A stretch of DNA of 64,000 nucleotides from Actinomycetota bacterium (GTDB lineage Bacteria; Actinomycetota; Actinomycetes; Streptosporangiales; Streptosporangiaceae). Shown piece by piece: positions 62,283 to 64,000 of the stretch. The notes below the pieces were generated by a model. It was not told where the DNA came from and searched no databases. It saw only the letters and a program-made list of their open reading frames with translations. A program made the position numbers and the translations under genes. Position 1 is the first letter of the stretch. Each line of letters starts with the position of its first letter. The stretch covers positions 1 through 64,000 of the forward strand of contig DAHVDE010000067.1 of NCBI GenBank assembly GCA_027313705.1, read 5' to 3'.

Positions 62283-63647
62283 CTGGCCGAGTTCGCAGAT
62301 CAGGCCGAGCTCGTCGTCCAGGCTGGAAACGGCGGCAACGGGTGCGCTTCTGTGCACCGGGAGAAATTCAAGCCGCTTGGCGGGCCAGACGGAGGTAACG
62401 GCGGGCGCGGCGGTAACGTCGTGCTCAAGGTCGAGCCGAGCGCGTCAACGCTGCTCGACTTTCACCGGCGGCCGCTGCGGCGGGCCGGCGATGGCAAGGC
62501 GGGCGCTGGCGGTCACCGTAACGGGGCTAACGGCGGCGACCTAATGGTCGGCGTTCCTGATGGCACCGTCGTCAAGACGGCGGACGGCGAGGTACTCGCC
62601 GATCTGATCGGGGCGGGGACCGAGTTCATTGCCGCCGAAGGCGGCCATGGCGGGCTAGGGAACGCGGCGCTTGCCTCGACCAAGCGCAAGGCACCGGGAT
62701 TCGCGCTGCGCGGCGAGCCCGGACAGCGGGCCGAGCTGGTGCTTGAGCTGAAGACGATCGCCGATGTGGGCCTGGTCGGGTTCCCCAACGCGGGCAAGTC
62801 TTCGCTGATCGCTGCGATGTCGGCGGCGCGGCCGAAGATCGCCAGTTACCCGTTCACGACCTTGATCCCGCACCTCGGCGTGGTAGCGGCGGGCGACGTC
62901 CAGTTCGTGATGGCCGATGTACCTGGCCTGATTCCCGGTGCCAGCGAGGGCAGAGGACTCGGCCTGGAGTTCTTGCGGCATGTAGAGAGATGTTCCGTGC
63001 TCGTGCACGTGATCGACTGCGCGACGGCCGAGCCCGGGCGCGACCCGATCACCGACCTTGACGTGCTCGAGGCTGAGCTAGCCGCCTACGACGAGCTGAC
63101 CGGGGCAGGCATGGCGGGCAGGCCCAGGCTGGTGGTGCTCAACAAGGTCGACGTGCCAGAGGCGAGGGATCTTGCCGACATCGTGCTGCCCGAGTTTAAG
63201 GCCAGGGACCTGCCGGTGTACCTGGTGTCGGCCGCGACGGGGGAGGGGCTGCGGAAGCTGTCGTTCGCGATCGCGGCCATCATCGACGCGGCGAGGAAGT
63301 CGGCACCGCAGGCCTTGCCGACGCGGCTGGTAATCAGGCCTGAGCCGGTCGCCGGACCGGACTTCGAACTGGTCAAGCTGAGGGAGAACTCGTTCCTGAT
63401 CACGGGCGTGAAGCCACGCCGGTGGATCTTGCAGACCGATTTCAGCAATGACGAGGCCGTAGGCTACCTTGCTGACCGGCTGGCCAAGCTCGGCGTCGAG
63501 GAAGCACTCGCCGAAGCCGGGGCGGTGCCGGGTGCCGAGGTGCTGATCGGTGCGGAAGACGACGCGGTGGTGTTCGACTGGGATCCCAAGGTAGCGGCAG
63601 CGGCCGGCTTCGGACCTCGCGGCACCGATCCCCGGCTAGAGCACTAG
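62283..63647 (+). CDS. obgE: Obg-family GTPase, apparent CTG start
   Basis: The protein has 454 residues if translation begins at the CTG at 62283. The N-terminal Obg fold is (L/M)[19 protein letters not shown] followed by [18 protein letters not shown]. The G domain has P-loop GFPNAGKSS (166-174), [16 protein letters not shown] (G2/G3) and NKVD. The C-terminal OCT domain reads [20 protein letters not shown]. The codon before CTG is the rpmA TAA in the same frame, and the next ordinary start (GTG 62352) would remove conserved Obg residues, so CTG is the only fitting start. GAAGG lies 7 nt upstream. Obg couples GTP state to ribosome assembly and stress responses. Confidence 0.93.
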   Translation: MAEFADQAELVVQAGNGGNGCASVHREKFKPLGGPDGGNGGRGGNVVLKVEPSASTLLDFHRRPLRRAGDGKAGAGGHRNGANGGDLMVGVPDGTVVKTADGEVLADLIGAGTEFIAAEGGHGGLGNAALASTKRKAPGFALRGEPGQRAELVLELKTIADVGLVGFPNAGKSSLIAAMSAARPKIASYPFTTLIPHLGVVAAGDVQFVMADVPGLIPGASEGRGLGLEFLRHVERCSVLVHVIDCATAEPGRDPITDLDVLEAELAAYDELTGAGMAGRPRLVVLNKVDVPEARDLADIVLPEFKARDLPVYLVSAATGEGLRKLSFAIAAIIDAARKSAPQALPTRLVIRPEPVAGPDFELVKLRENSFLITGVKPRRWILQTDFSNDEAVGYLADRLAKLGVEEALAEAGAVPGAEVLIGAEDDAVVFDWDPKVAAAAGFGPRGTDPRLEH

Positions 63648-63758
63648 CTCGCCGGGGATGGCAGGCGGCGTCGGCGTTAGGTCGCCGTGCACGCAGCCAA
63701 CTGCCGCCCCAGGGCCGACTAAACTGTATGGGCACTTGCGCCAGCGGAAGGAGCGCGG

Positions 63759-64000
63759 TTGTCCATCGAGGACCAGGCAGGTACCGAGCATACTCGCGAG
63801 CAGGCATATATCACGATCTTGTACGAACGCCTTGACGAGCTGAGGAAGCGAGCAGCCGACCGGCTCAATGGCGTCATGCGCCAGGTTGGCGGCACCCCGG
63901 CGGCGCGGACGGAACGTGAAGGGCTGACGGTCATGTACCGGCAGCAGATCGGCCAGCTCGCGGCGGCGGAGAACGGCTTGTGTTTCGGGCGCCTTGAGTT
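63759..64000 (+). CDS. HelD-like RNA-polymerase-associated ATPase, N-terminal part (cut by right edge)
   Basis: A TTG at 63759 with GGAAGGAG upstream opens a frame that runs off the window (about 80 residues). It reads EQAYITILYERLDELRKRA, ADRLNGVMRQVGGTP, AARTEREGLTVMYRQQIGQL and AAAENGLCFGRLE. This matches the N-terminal coiled coil and 'NGLCFGRLD' block of actinobacterial HelD/HelR-type UvrD-fold proteins, which remove stalled RNA polymerase. The ATPase motifs lie outside the window. proB, the usual obgE neighbour, is not next. TAAACT (63720-63725) may be the -10. Confidence 0.72.
   Translation, partial: MSIEDQAGTEHTREQAYITILYERLDELRKRAADRLNGVMRQVGGTPAARTEREGLTVMYRQQIGQLAAAENGLCFGRLE

Noticed and set aside
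62352-62354. GTG as the obgE start
   Set aside because: It would delete the conserved first strand and the AGNGGNG segment of the Obg fold.
63640-63758. Rifampicin-associated element upstream of the HelD-like gene
   Set aside because: No sequence resembling the known inverted-repeat element (GGGGCTTGC-type arms) is present in the gap.
1-64000. tRNA, rRNA, CRISPR arrays or prophage structural genes
   Set aside because: No TψC-arm-like motifs in a cloverleaf context, no regularly spaced repeats with unique spacers, and no phage structural proteins were seen by eye; a covariance-model scan was not possible.

Overview
The window is high-GC actinobacterial chromosome. GTG and TTG starts are frequent, genes are packed with ATGA-type overlaps, and housekeeping neighbourhoods are typical of Actinobacteria: tig-clpP1-clpP2-clpX, valS-folC-DUF4233, mreBCD-PBP2-rodA, and the radical SAM pair (TIGR03960/DUF2344)-RNase E/G-rplU-rpmA-obgE. 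A complete mreBCD set argues for a filamentous or Streptomyces/Streptosporangiales-like lineage rather than Mycobacterium or Corynebacterium. The genus cannot be fixed from the sequence. No tRNA, rRNA or CRISPR was seen.

Layout. (1) 1-4.76 kb is an accessory, partly decayed strip. It holds a restriction/methylase-type protein cut by the left edge, a DUF4238 protein preceded by a frameshifted ORF, a tandem-HTH protein, a Uma2-type nuclease, and remnants of IS110 and Mutator/IS256 transposases beside a RidA-like fragment. (2) 4.76-12.5 kb, minus strand: FCD-GntR regulator, SDR, glutamine-synthetase-like ligase, APC permease, class I amidotransferase (PuuD-like), threonine aldolase and aldehyde dehydrogenase. 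Together they suggest gamma-glutamylation-based breakdown of an amine or amino alcohol. (3) 12.8-26.3 kb, plus strand: a JmjC-like cupin, then an M24 'peptidase', TPP-dependent E1 alpha and beta, bicupin, SDR-like protein, 3-hydroxyisobutyrate-dehydrogenase-like protein, XRE-cupin regulator, amidohydrolase and a ribose-type ABC importer. This looks like an uncharacterised catabolic locus, and several members have lost canonical catalytic residues. (4) 26.3-36.5 kb is a mixed region: GNAT, ankyrin protein, FAD/Fe-S oxidoreductase with TPR and methyltransferase genes, FHA protein, potassium channel and small membrane proteins. (5) 36.5-64 kb holds housekeeping genes for protein quality control, Val-tRNA charging, folate, cell-wall elongation, RNA processing, ribosomal proteins and Obg, and ends in a HelD-like ATPase cut by the right edge.

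Most notable points. obgE appears to start at CTG, directly after the rpmA stop, with no ATG/GTG/TTG able to supply its conserved N-terminus. MreD carries a repeat-bearing C-terminal tail of over 300 residues. The FCD regulator has a clean promoter placed for a leaderless transcript. The two catabolic clusters have no obvious described counterpart as assembled here. All functions are read from motifs and context; no database search was possible.
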